Below, piece after piece: positions 22,920 through 31,362 of a DNA stretch of 36,852 nt. The notes beneath the pieces were generated by a model. That model did not search any database. It saw only the letters and a list, made by a program, of their open reading frames with translations, and was not told the origin of the DNA. The stretch is from Bacteroidales bacterium (lineage in GTDB: Bacteria > Bacteroidota > Bacteroidia > Bacteroidales > PXBB01). The stretch is taken from the NCBI GenBank assembly GCA_028698995.1, contig JAQVVM010000001.1, forward strand, positions 2,348-39,199. Direction: 5' to 3'. The first letter of the stretch is position 1, and every line of letters starts with the position of its first letter. Made by a program: the position numbers and the translations under genes.

Positions 22920-24209
22920 ATGAATTTTCTTTTTAAAAGTATTTTTGTTTTTTTCTGTTGTTCCATTCTTAGATACCAGGAACTCCCTGCACAGAATATA
23001 TCTTATGCAAGAAGTATAATTGAGAATCTGGCATCACCCGAAATGCATGGCAGAGGCTATGTCCTAAGGGGAGATAGCATAGCGGCTGATTACATCAAAT
23101 CGGAGATGACACAAATTGGCCTTAAGTCCTTTAATGATACTTACTTGCAACCATTTAATATAAACGTAAATACATTACCGGGTGCTTTGGAATTAAAAAT
23201 CAACAGCAATACACTCATGCCCGGAAGGGATTATATTGTTCTCACACCTTCTTCTGGACAAAGAGGCTGTTTTAAAACCAGGTCAATCAGCCACCAAACA
23301 AAACAAAGAAGACTTAAACGTTTGCAGAGAAAAGGGCTGGAAGGAAAAGTACTGATAGTTGATAATACAGGAGAAACAAAAACGAATGCCAAATTGTTTG
23401 ATGAACTCAGATTCTACAATACTTTTAATGCGGAAGCTGTTATAAGCTTGACAGACAAAAAGACCCCAATGATGTGGAGCGTTTATTCGGGGCACTTACT
23501 TATTGATTTTCCTTCTGTTGAATTGAATGTAGAGAAAAAGATTAAAATCAGAAGAGTTGAAATAAATATTGAAAATGAATATCGAGAAAATTACCCTACT
23601 CAAAATGTGGCAGCTTATGTAGAAGGAACCAAATATCCCGATTCTTTTTTTGTCTTTGTTGGACATTATGACCACCTTGGACGTATGGGAAGGGATACTT
23701 ATTACCCCGGTGCCCATGATAATGCCAGTGGCATTGCCATGATGCTTGACCTTGCCAAATATTACTCTGAAAACCCTAACGATTATTCTGTTGCCTTTAT
23801 AGCAATGGCAGGAGAAGAAGCCGGTCTTCGTGGTTCAAGGTTTTATTCTGAGCATCCCTTGTTTCCCCTCGAGAATATTAAATTCCTGATAAATCTGGAC
23901 ATGGTTAGTACAGGAGAGGAAGGTATGATGGTGGTAAACGGCGATGTCTTTGAAAATGAATTTCAGGCATTGCAAACAATAAATAATAATTCAGGGTTTT
24001 TATCAGAAATCAAAAGCAGGGGAGAAGCTGCCAACAGTGATCACTATTTTTTTTATACTAAGGGTGTCAAATGTTTCTATTTTTACACCCTCGGGGGAAC
24101 AACCTTTTACCACAATATCAATGATAAACCCGAGGTTCTTTCCCTTTTTGCCTACAATAAACTTTTCAATTTAATCACACATTTTGTTGACCATTTATCA
24201 AAAAACTAA
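22920..24209 (+). CDS. M28 family zinc aminopeptidase, secreted
   Basis: A 429-residue protein with an N-terminal signal sequence ending about LPAQ. The zinc-binding set is visible: H249 in GHYDHLG, H266/D267 in AHDNASG, E299/E300 in AGEEAGLRG, the Asp in LINLDMVS, and a final His in TTFYHNINDKPE. The segment near 130-170 (GKVLIVDNTGE) looks like a PA-type insertion. Family members are di-zinc aminopeptidases or carboxypeptidases exported to the periplasm or beyond. No cell-surface anchor or T9SS tail is seen. The gene starts 138 bp after the membrane methyltransferase and ends 3 bp before rsmI. Confidence 0.92.
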   Translation: MNFLFKSIFVFFCCSILRYQELPAQNISYARSIIENLASPEMHGRGYVLRGDSIAADYIKSEMTQIGLKSFNDTYLQPFNINVNTLPGALELKINSNTLMPGRDYIVLTPSSGQRGCFKTRSISHQTKQRRLKRLQRKGLEGKVLIVDNTGETKTNAKLFDELRFYNTFNAEAVISLTDKKTPMMWSVYSGHLLIDFPSVELNVEKKIKIRRVEINIENEYRENYPTQNVAAYVEGTKYPDSFFVFVGHYDHLGRMGRDTYYPGAHDNASGIAMMLDLAKYYSENPNDYSVAFIAMAGEEAGLRGSRFYSEHPLFPLENIKFLINLDMVSTGEEGMMVVNGDVFENEFQALQTINNNSGFLSEIKSRGEAANSDHYFFYTKGVKCFYFYTLGGTTFYHNINDKPEVLSLFAYNKLFNLITHFVDHLSKN

Positions 24210-24212
24210 ATC

Positions 24213-24887
24213 ATGCCTAAACTTTATGTTGTGCCTACACCCATTGGCAACCTCGAAGATATGACATACAGAGCTGTGAAAGTCCTTAAGGAAGTGCAAT
24301 TGATTTTAGCAGAAGATACGCGTACAAGTGCCTTTCTACTCAAGCACTTTGACATCGAAACCAAAATGAAATCATACCATAAATTCAACGAACATAAAAT
24401 CAGCAGCTTTGTTGAAGAATTGTTTGATCATTACCGAACAATAGCTTTAATAAGTGATGCCGGGACACCGGGAATTTCTGATCCCGGATACCTCATTGTT
24501 CGAAAATGTATTGATGCAGGTATTGAAACAGAATGTTTACCGGGGGCAACTGCATTTGTTCCTGCTTTGGTTAATTCAGGATTGCCTAACGACAAGTTTT
24601 TGTTTGAAGGATTTCTTCCCGTTAAGAAAGGTCGCCAGACTAAACTTAAAGAACTTGCTGAATGTCAATTCACATTTGTATTGTACGAATCTCCCTTTAG
24701 AGTGATTAAAACTCTTAACGACTTGTCTCTCTTTTTGGGAAAAGACAGAAGGATATCCGTCTCAAGGGAAATTTCAAAGAAATTTGAAGAAACTTACAGG
24801 GGAACTGTTGAAATGTGTATTCAATATTTTTCTGAAAAAAGTATCAAAGGTGAGTTTGTTTTTGTTATCGAAGGGAAAAATAACTAA
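24213..24887 (+). CDS. rsmI: 16S rRNA (cytidine-1402 2'-O)-methyltransferase RsmI
   Basis: RsmI methylates the ribose of C1402 in the 16S rRNA decoding centre using S-adenosylmethionine. The N-terminus LYVVPTPIGNLEDMTYRAV is diagnostic, followed by AEDTRTSAFLLKHF, ISDAGTPGISDPG and LPGATAFVPAL, all conserved SAM-pocket motifs of the tetrapyrrole-methylase fold. At 224 residues it lacks the C-terminal HTH extension of the E. coli protein, as is usual in Bacteroidota. It follows the M28 gene by 3 bp and precedes a MerR-type gene by 30 bp. Confidence 0.96.
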   Translation: MPKLYVVPTPIGNLEDMTYRAVKVLKEVQLILAEDTRTSAFLLKHFDIETKMKSYHKFNEHKISSFVEELFDHYRTIALISDAGTPGISDPGYLIVRKCIDAGIETECLPGATAFVPALVNSGLPNDKFLFEGFLPVKKGRQTKLKELAECQFTFVLYESPFRVIKTLNDLSLFLGKDRRISVSREISKKFEETYRGTVEMCIQYFSEKSIKGEFVFVIEGKNN

Positions 24888-24917
24888 TTTTACATTTATT
24901 TTCAAATCCTAACACCT

Positions 24918-25253
24918 ATGCCTTATAAGGAAAGAAAAGTTGAAAAAGAATACTATGCTATTGGAGAAGTAGCAGAGATGTTTAAAGTCAACACCTCCCT
25001 CATACGATTTTGGGAAAAGGAATTTGATGTGCTTAAACCCCATAAAAATAAAAAGGGTAACCGCCTATTTACCAAGAAAGATATTGATAACCTTTTTCTC
25101 ATTCATCACCTTGTAAAGGAAAAAGGATTTACGCTTCAGGGTGCAAAAGATGTACTGAAAACCAAAAAAGCAGAAACTTACGACAAGGCTCAATTGATTT
25201 TTGCCCTCAACAACATTAAAGACTTTTTGCTTGAGATGAAGAAGCAGCTTTAA
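24918..25253 (+). CDS. MerR-family transcriptional regulator
   Basis: A 111-residue protein with one N-terminal winged helix: YYAIGEVAEMFKVNTSLIRFW, then KPHKNKKGNRLFTKKDIDNLFLI. The short C-terminal helix (KAQLIFALNNIKDFLLEMKKQL) probably forms the dimer coil. There is no Cys-rich or effector domain, so the signal, if any, is unknown. Similar stand-alone MerR proteins are widespread in Bacteroidota. It lies between rsmI and the EF-G-like gene and is likely on the rsmI transcript; a target cannot be named. Confidence 0.9.
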   Translation: MPYKERKVEKEYYAIGEVAEMFKVNTSLIRFWEKEFDVLKPHKNKKGNRLFTKKDIDNLFLIHHLVKEKGFTLQGAKDVLKTKKAETYDKAQLIFALNNIKDFLLEMKKQL

Positions 25254-25273
25254 TTTAAAATTATCAATAAAAC

Positions 25274-25306
25274 TTGTTTTTTATTCAACATAATTTTATA
25301 CTTTTA
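25274..25306 (+). promoter_or_regulatory. Candidate promoter of the EF-G-like gene
   Basis: TTG at 25274-25276, a 22-bp spacer and TACTTTTA at 25299-25306 match the Bacteroidota promoter with one mismatch (final G) and slightly long spacing. The element lies 48 bp before the ATG at 25355. Confidence 0.4.
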
Positions 25307-25354
25307 CGCTCCCAAAATTTAAGTATAAAGTTTTATTAATTAATATATTACAAA

Positions 25355-27490
25355 ATGAAGATTTATCAACCGTTTGAAGTGAAAAACATCGCCCTTATCG
25401 GGGGGGCTAAATCAGGGAAAACGACCCTGGGAGAAGCTATGGTATTTAATGGCGGCGGACTTAACCGACGTGGCTCTGTTGAAGAAGGAAATACTTTGTC
25501 CGATTACAGAGAAATTGAACTTGAAAGAAGAAACTCAATTTTCTCTACAGTTCTTTTTACTGAATATGCCGGTAAAAAAATCAATATTATTGATGCACCA
25601 GGTTTTGACGATTTTATTGGTGAGGTAGTGGCTTCCTTAAAAGTGGCCGATTCTGCTGTCATGATGATAAATGCTCAAAACGGGGTTGAAGTGGGAACCG
25701 AAATTATTTGGCGTTATACCGTAAAAGACCATACTCCTCTTCTTTTCGTCGTTAATCAGCTGGAACATGATAAAGCCAATTTTGAAGAAACCATTAACCA
25801 GCTTAAAAGTCAATTCGGAGAAAAAGTTACACTTGTACAGTATCCTATAAATGCAGGTATTGGTTTTAACACCATTATCGATGTTTATAAAATGAAAATG
25901 CTTAAGTATCCTAAAGGTGGTGGAAAACCTGAAATACTACCTATTCCGGATAGCGAAAAAAATAAAGCCGAAGAGCTGCAAATGAAACTCATTGAAGCTG
26001 CTGCTGAAAGCGAAGAATCTTTAATGGAGATCTTCTTTGAAAATGGTACACTTACTGAAGAAGAAATGGTTAATGGTATTAAAAAAGGTATTGTTAACAG
26101 AGACTTTTTCCCATTATTCTGTGCTTCTGCCAAAGAAAATATTGGCATTACTGAATTACTCGATTTTGTGGCATCTGTTTGCCCGTCTGCTATAGATGTA
26201 CCTTTTCCTAAAACGACCAATGGTAAAGAATTGAATTTTGATATCAATCAACCTGCATGTGCTTTCGTTTATAAAACGTCTATTGAGCAGCATTTAGGTG
26301 AAGTTTCATTTTTCAAAATTATGTCCGGTCAGATTACTGAAGGGATGGACATGATAAATTCTGTAACAAATTCTAAAGAAAGAATTTCCCAATTATTTGC
26401 AGTGTGTGGTAAAAACCGCACTAAGATTGAGAAAGCTTTTGCAGGTGATATTGTGGCAACAGTTAAGTTAAGAGACACTTATACAAATAACACACTTACC
26501 ACAGCCAAATTTTCAGATGACATTGTCGAACCTATCGTTTATCCTGAACCAAAATTCAGAACAGCTATCAAGTCTAAGAATACATCTGATGATGAAAAAT
26601 TAGGCACTGTATTAAAACGTTTAAGAAGTATTGACCCAACCATTATAATTGAACACTCAATTGAACTAAAACAAATCCTTGTTCACGGACAGGGTGAATT
26701 ACATCTTAATATTTTAAAGTGGCAGGTAGAAAATCTTGATAAAATTGAAATAGAATTTATCACACCTAAGATTCCCTACCGTGAAACCATTACTAAACCG
26801 GCAAAATCAATGTACCGACACAAAAAACAATCCGGTGGTGCTGGTCAGTTTGGCGAAGTGCACATGATGATTGAACCTTATATTGAAGGAAAGCCGGACC
26901 AGACTGAATTTCCAATTAGGGGTCGTGATGAAATAAAATTAACTTGGGGCGGAAAACTTATGTATCATAATTGTATTGTTGGTGGAGCTATTGATGCACG
27001 TTTTCACCCTGCCATCATCAAAGGTATAATGGAAAAAATTGAAGAAGGTCCTCTTACCGGTTCTTACGCCAGAGATATTATTGTGAGTGTGTATGATGGT
27101 AAAATGCATCCGGTAGATTCTAACGAAATTTCTTTCAAATTAGCTGGTCGTAATGCCTTTAAAGAAGCATTTAAAAACGCCGGTCCCAAAATTCTTGAAC
27201 CTATTTATGATGTTGAAGTAATAGTTCCGGAAGATAGAATGGGAGATGTGATAACTGATCTTCAAGGACGTAGAGGTATTATGATGGGTATGGAAAGTGA
27301 AGGCAATTATCAGAAAATTAAAGCCAGAGTACCCCTGGCTGAAATGAATAAGTATTCTACATCTTTAAGTTCTATTACAAGTGGCAGAGCAACTTACTCT
27401 TTGCGCTTTGCAGAGTATCAGCAAGTTCCTGCCGATGTTCAGGATACACTTATTAAAACATACGAAGCTCAGGAACAAGACGAAGATTAA
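25355..27490 (+). CDS. Elongation factor G paralog (EF-G2-like) with altered GTPase motifs
   Basis: A 711-residue protein with the five-domain EF-G layout. The P-loop GGAKSGKT (16-23) is intact. The G3 motif is DAPGFDDF (80-87), where translational EF-G has DTPGH; the catalytic histidine position is F84. The G4 motif reads NQLE (134-137) instead of NKMD, and switch I has ERRNSIF where EF-G has the RGITI segment. Later domains are conserved: VHGQGELHL, GGAGQFGEVH, and DLQGRRGIMMGMES (domain V). EF-G2 paralogs of this form are known in Thermus, mycobacteria and Bacteroides; in Bacteroides a paralog was reported to support translocation without GTP hydrolysis. I infer a similar role here. The canonical fusA would be elsewhere. 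Its stop lies 4 bp from the stop of convergent radA. Confidence 0.88.
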   Translation: MKIYQPFEVKNIALIGGAKSGKTTLGEAMVFNGGGLNRRGSVEEGNTLSDYREIELERRNSIFSTVLFTEYAGKKINIIDAPGFDDFIGEVVASLKVADSAVMMINAQNGVEVGTEIIWRYTVKDHTPLLFVVNQLEHDKANFEETINQLKSQFGEKVTLVQYPINAGIGFNTIIDVYKMKMLKYPKGGGKPEILPIPDSEKNKAEELQMKLIEAAAESEESLMEIFFENGTLTEEEMVNGIKKGIVNRDFFPLFCASAKENIGITELLDFVASVCPSAIDVPFPKTTNGKELNFDINQPACAFVYKTSIEQHLGEVSFFKIMSGQITEGMDMINSVTNSKERISQLFAVCGKNRTKIEKAFAGDIVATVKLRDTYTNNTLTTAKFSDDIVEPIVYPEPKFRTAIKSKNTSDDEKLGTVLKRLRSIDPTIIIEHSIELKQILVHGQGELHLNILKWQVENLDKIEIEFITPKIPYRETITKPAKSMYRHKKQSGGAGQFGEVHMMIEPYIEGKPDQTEFPIRGRDEIKLTWGGKLMYHNCIVGGAIDARFHPAIIKGIMEKIEEGPLTGSYARDIIVSVYDGKMHPVDSNEISFKLAGRNAFKEAFKNAGPKILEPIYDVEVIVPEDRMGDVITDLQGRRGIMMGMESEGNYQKIKARVPLAEMNKYSTSLSSITSGRATYSLRFAEYQQVPADVQDTLIKTYEAQEQDED

Positions 27491-27494
27491 CAGC

Positions 27495-28862
27495 CTAACG
27501 AAAAAGTGCTGTAAAAACTTCTTCAATTTTACCGACGGGAATAACTTTAATTTTATAGTTTTTCCCGTCGCTTTTTTGGAAGTTGTACTTAGAAACAAAA
27601 ATGGTTTTAAATCCAAGTTTTTCGGCTTCTGTAATACGTTGTTCTATACGGTTTATGGCGCGTATTTCCCCTGAGAGACCAACTTCTGCAGCAAAACAGG
27701 TTTTTGAGGCTATGGGTATATCTTCCGAAGAGGATAATACCGCCACAACAACCCCCAAATCAATTGCCGGATCATCAACTTTTATACCTCCGGTAATATT
27801 AAGAAATACATCTTTAATCCCTAATTTAAAACCGCATCTCTTCTCGAGAACAGCTAGTAGCATGTTTAACCGTCTTAAGTCAAATCCGGTAGCAGAACGT
27901 TGAGGAGTACCATAAGCAGCAGAACCTACTAATGCCTGAGTCTCTATAAGTATAGGGCGCATACCTTCAATAGTGGCCGAAATAGCAATACCACTCAATG
28001 GTTCATCAAACTGACTGATGAGAATTTCAGATGGATTTGATACTTCCCTAAGCCCTGAATTTAACATCTCAAAAATACCTAATTCCGATGTAGAACCAAA
28101 ACGATTCTTTGTCGAACGCAATATCCTGTAGATATAATTTCTGTCTCCCTCAAATTGTAGAACAGTATCAACCATGTGCTCAAGAATCTTGGGACCTGCA
28201 ATTGTACCATCTTTTGTTATATGTCCTATTAAAAAAACTGGTGTGTCTGTTTGCTTGGCAAAACGGTTTAGTTCTGCAGCACATTCTCTAATCTGTGAAA
28301 TACTCCCTGCTGAGGAATCGAGCACATTGGTGGTGAGTGTCTGAATGGAGTCAACAATAACGATATCTGGATTTAATGTTTCAATATGTTTAAAAATATA
28401 TTGGGTAATGGTTTCTGTAAGAACATAACATTTTGAATGGGAAAGGTTTATACGCTCGGCTCTCATTTTTATTTGCTGGTCACTTTCTTCTCCAGTTATG
28501 TATAGAACCTTAAGATGTGACAGTTCTAAAGCCATTTGAAGCATTAATGTAGATTTTCCTATGCCGGGTTCTCCTCCGATTAATATGAGTGATCCTGGAA
28601 CTATACCCCCGCCAAGAACTCTGTTAACTTCATTGTTTTTGGAATCTATTCGGGTTTCATTTCGTGGTGATATCTCATCAATAAGAGTAGGTTTTATATT
28701 TTTTTTGTCGGCTAGCTTATCAAGACTTTTATTTTCATTGTCTTTGTGTATGACCTCTTCTTCGTAGGTATTCCAGCTTAAACAGGAAGGGCATTTGCCT
28801 ATCCATTTTGGCGATTGTGCGCCACAATTTTTACAAAAAAAAGCAGTTTTTATCTTACTCAC
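27495..28862 (-). CDS. radA: DNA repair protein RadA (Sms)
   Basis: A 455-residue protein, the usual length. It has a C4 zinc finger (C10, C13, C24, C27), Walker A within GGEPGIGKST (96-105), the RadA-specific KNRFG motif (252-256), and a C-terminal Lon-protease-like domain with GSAAYGTPQRS, ISPERP-like SGEIRAI, and ending KIEEVFTALFR. RadA promotes branch migration in homologous recombination. It starts 13 bp after the preceding lipoprotein gene and converges on the EF-G-like gene with a 4-bp gap, so no room exists for a separate terminator. Confidence 0.97.
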   Translation of the reverse strand: MSKIKTAFFCKNCGAQSPKWIGKCPSCLSWNTYEEEVIHKDNENKSLDKLADKKNIKPTLIDEISPRNETRIDSKNNEVNRVLGGGIVPGSLILIGGEPGIGKSTLMLQMALELSHLKVLYITGEESDQQIKMRAERINLSHSKCYVLTETITQYIFKHIETLNPDIVIVDSIQTLTTNVLDSSAGSISQIRECAAELNRFAKQTDTPVFLIGHITKDGTIAGPKILEHMVDTVLQFEGDRNYIYRILRSTKNRFGSTSELGIFEMLNSGLREVSNPSEILISQFDEPLSGIAISATIEGMRPILIETQALVGSAAYGTPQRSATGFDLRRLNMLLAVLEKRCGFKLGIKDVFLNITGGIKVDDPAIDLGVVVAVLSSSEDIPIASKTCFAAEVGLSGEIRAINRIEQRITEAEKLGFKTIFVSKYNFQKSDGKNYKIKVIPVGKIEEVFTALFR

Positions 28863-28875
28863 AAAAATAGGTGAT

Positions 28876-29343
28876 TTATTCTCTGTAGAATTCTTTCATA
28901 ACCAGTCCCCCCGCTGTAGCATTATAAGTATCTGTGGTTAATACCAATACTTTACTGTCAAGTCGGTGTACCTCCCATTCGGTATTACAGGCAGGATAAA
29001 ATATATTACTTTGAGCGTATTTGTAATTTTCAAATCCACTGATAGTTATGGCAGGAACTTTAAAAATATTTTTGTTAAGTAAACGGCCATGAGTATAGTT
29101 CACTATACTTAATTCGTATGTGCCTTGTGCAGCTGTATCTCCTGAAATACCTGCGGTAGGCATATCAAGAATGACTAAAATTTTGTTATCGGGAGTAAAA
29201 GTCCATTTTTCAGTACCATCATGGTCAAAGACAACAAGTTCCCATGTCCCTTCTAAACCGGCTTGTACACTGTCTGTTTTTTGACAGGATAGGAAAGTAT
29301 TTATAAATACTATTACACACAGAAATAACAAGTTCCGTTTCAT
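28876..29343 (-). CDS. Lipocalin-like lipoprotein, unrecognised
   Basis: A 155-residue protein with a signal peptide and lipobox ending LSC (C20). The mature part starts with a linker, then GLEGTWELVVFDHDGTEKW, and TFTPDNKILV, a beta pattern seen in small lipocalin-like lipoproteins of Bacteroidota (GTW-L at the first strand). No catalytic motif is visible. It probably sits in the outer membrane or faces the periplasm. The gene lies upstream of radA with 13 bp between them and has a candidate -7 box at 29360-29367, so it may drive part of radA expression. Confidence 0.75.
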   Translation of the reverse strand: MKRNLLFLCVIVFINTFLSCQKTDSVQAGLEGTWELVVFDHDGTEKWTFTPDNKILVILDMPTAGISGDTAAQGTYELSIVNYTHGRLLNKNIFKVPAITISGFENYKYAQSNIFYPACNTEWEVHRLDSKVLVLTTDTYNATAGGLVMKEFYRE

Positions 29344-29359
29344 TGAAAAAATATTTAAA

Positions 29360-29367
29360 CAAATTTA
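29360..29367 (-). promoter_or_regulatory. Candidate -7 box for the lipoprotein/radA pair
   Basis: On the minus strand this reads TAAATTTG, matching TAnnTTTG, 16 bp before the lipoprotein start codon. No TTG at the usual spacing was seen and the leader would be very short. Confidence 0.3.
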
Positions 29368-29480
29368 TATAAAATTATTTATATAATTATGAAATATTTA
29401 CCTCATTTCGGGTTTGTTAACAATTTTCTTGTGTACAAGCGATGATATGATGATTCTCTGGAAGTATCATTAAACATCTA

Positions 29481-29978
29481 TCAGATGGGAGCGTTTTTTA
29501 TTTTATTTTCAATAGCTGTAGTTGAAAAACCTTTAACCAGCTCAAATGTTACAATCTTGCCCCCATTAGCCTTGACCTCTTTACTTCCCACAATTTCATC
29601 TTCAGAATAATCATTTCCCTTCACTAGAATGTCTGGCATTATTGTTTTTATGAGCTCGATAGGGGTATCCTCTTCAAAAACAACTACAGCATCCACAAAA
29701 AATAAGGATGCCAATAAAAATGCTCTAGATTGTTCCTCATTTATAGGACGCTTCTCACCTTTTATTCTTCGGACAGAACTATCGGAATTTAATCCGATAA
29801 TTAACAAATTTCCAAGCTCTGCTGCTTTAGACAAATAATCAACATGGCCTACGTGTAGAATATCAAAGCAGCCATTTGTAAAAACAATCTTTTTATTTTC
29901 CGACTTCCATCTGCGAACTTCTTTTTTAAGGCATGCAGCTGATAAAATTTTATTCTGAATTATCTGCGTATTAGACAT
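29481..29978 (-). CDS. rfaE2: D-glycero-beta-D-manno-heptose 1-phosphate adenylyltransferase
   Basis: This cytidylyltransferase-fold enzyme makes ADP-heptose for the LPS inner core. The nucleotide motif is CFDILHVGH (H42, H45), preceded by KIVFTNG; ILVKGNDY is typical of the HldE C-terminal domain. At 165 residues it is the stand-alone adenylyltransferase; the kinase half is not in the window. I chose the ATG at 29978, which overlaps the flippase stop by 8 bp; the longer frame upstream lies in the neighbour's coding sequence. It is the last gene of the panC operon and its presence supports an LPS-bearing cell. Confidence 0.93.
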   Translation of the reverse strand: MSNTQIIQNKILSAACLKKEVRRWKSENKKIVFTNGCFDILHVGHVDYLSKAAELGNLLIIGLNSDSSVRRIKGEKRPINEEQSRAFLLASLFFVDAVVVFEEDTPIELIKTIMPDILVKGNDYSEDEIVGSKEVKANGGKIVTFELVKGFSTTAIENKIKNAPI

Positions 29979-30990
29979 CAGATTTTGATTTATTTTTTTG
30001 TAAAAAAATAGCAAGAAATGAAACAGCTCCCAAAATTCCGATTAAAACACCTTGACTGGTATGACTGAGATATGCAAAGCTTGTTGCAGAAGTGGTATTG
30101 ATATTGTAAACTTCAACCAAAGTTGAAATGACCATAAAATGATAGGCCCCGATACCTCCGGGAACAGGTGCTACGATGCCCGCACTACCCATGACTAAAA
30201 CAGTAAACCCTGCTGAAACCGTTAATATCGAAGTAGATGCCATAGCAAAAAAACAAAGGTAAGTCATAAGGAGATACATGGCCCATATCATGACGGTGTA
30301 AAATAAAAATTGGATTTTCTGTGGTAAAAGCATTATTGTTCTGAACCCTTCCGAAAAACCATATAACATTTTCTTTATTTTATAAAAGAAAGAGTTATTG
30401 TCTTCCGTTTTGCTTTTTGATTTGATAAAAATAATAAATGCAATTACAATGATAATAAAAGCAACAAATATCAATATAAAAACAGAGAAGTTGTTGCTTA
30501 TTTTACCCATTAATGGAGCATACAAATAGGTGTAAATAAATCCTTTAAGAAAATCAAATTGAAAATACAATACAAAAGCAGCAACCAATAAAAGACAAAT
30601 CATATCAAAAACCCTTTCGGCAATGACAGTCCCTAATAATTCATTAAACGGAATTTTTCTGTTCTTATGCAGAACAACACAGCGACTCACTTCTCCCAAT
30701 CTAGGAACAACCATATTGGCAAAATAACCTATCATGACGGCATAAAAAGTAGTGGAAAATACTGTTTTATGCCCCATGGAATTAATGAGCAGGTTCCATC
30801 TTAAAGTCCTGAAAATATGACTAATGCCACCACAAAACATGGCGAAAACAATCCAATAATAATTGGCATTTTTGAATTCATTAAAAAACAAATCATAATC
30901 TTGCCCTTTAGTTACGTACCAAAGCAATAATAATCCAATACTTAGAAAGAAAATATATTTTACAACCGAAAGTAATTTCTTGTTTTTCAA
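29971..30990 (-). CDS. Flippase-like integral membrane protein (LPG synthase TM family)
   Basis: A 339-residue protein with about eight membrane segments. The family motifs of the lysylphosphatidylglycerol synthase TM/AglD-type domain are present: LRWNLLINSMGHK near 65, PRLGEVSRCVVLHK near 95-108, and VPGGIGAYHFMVIS in the C-terminal third. These proteins have the membrane half of MprF without the synthetase half, and are thought to move lipids or lipid-linked sugars. The gene starts 3 bp after panD and overlaps rfaE2 by 8 bp. The same panC-panD-flippase order occurs across Bacteroidota, from memory. The substrate is unknown. Confidence 0.88.
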   Translation of the reverse strand: MKNKKLLSVVKYIFFLSIGLLLLWYVTKGQDYDLFFNEFKNANYYWIVFAMFCGGISHIFRTLRWNLLINSMGHKTVFSTTFYAVMIGYFANMVVPRLGEVSRCVVLHKNRKIPFNELLGTVIAERVFDMICLLLVAAFVLYFQFDFLKGFIYTYLYAPLMGKISNNFSVFILIFVAFIIIVIAFIIFIKSKSKTEDNNSFFYKIKKMLYGFSEGFRTIMLLPQKIQFLFYTVMIWAMYLLMTYLCFFAMASTSILTVSAGFTVLVMGSAGIVAPVPGGIGAYHFMVISTLVEVYNINTTSATSFAYLSHTSQGVLIGILGAVSFLAIFLQKNKSKSDV

Positions 30991-30993
30991 AAA

Positions 30994-31338
30994 CTAAAGG
31001 ATTTTGTTGTCTGTTGGAAATATGATGGTAGGATTGAAAGTTTTAGCTTCATTAAAATCCATCAGCGCATAGGACATTATAATAAGGTAATCATCTACTT
31101 GTGCTTTACGTGCAGCCGGTCCGTTCATTGTAATGGAACCTGAACCTCTTGGTGCTTTAATCACATAGGTTTCAACCCGTTCACCGTTGTTAAGATTGAC
31201 CACATGGACTTTCTCGTTTTCAATGAGGTTAACAGCATCCATTAAATCCTCATCAATACCAATGCTGCCAATATAGTTAAGATTAGATTCGGTAACCTTA
31301 ACTTTGTGAATTTTCGATTTCAGTATTTGTATTAACAT
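30994..31338 (-). CDS. panD: Aspartate 1-decarboxylase PanD
   Basis: PanD makes beta-alanine from aspartate for pantothenate synthesis. The 114-residue chain holds the self-cleavage pair G24-S25 (NYIGSIGID), where Ser becomes the pyruvoyl cofactor, and the conserved [19 protein letters not shown] region. It lies 24 bp after panC. Some organisms need PanZ/PanM for maturation; no such gene is seen, so cleavage is presumably spontaneous. The 15-residue tail after FNPTIIFP is ordinary. Confidence 0.97.
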   Translation of the reverse strand: MLIQILKSKIHKVKVTESNLNYIGSIGIDEDLMDAVNLIENEKVHVVNLNNGERVETYVIKAPRGSGSITMNGPAARKAQVDDYLIIMSYALMDFNEAKTFNPTIIFPTDNKIL

Positions 31339-31362
31339 GATGCTGCAAAATTATAAAAAAAA

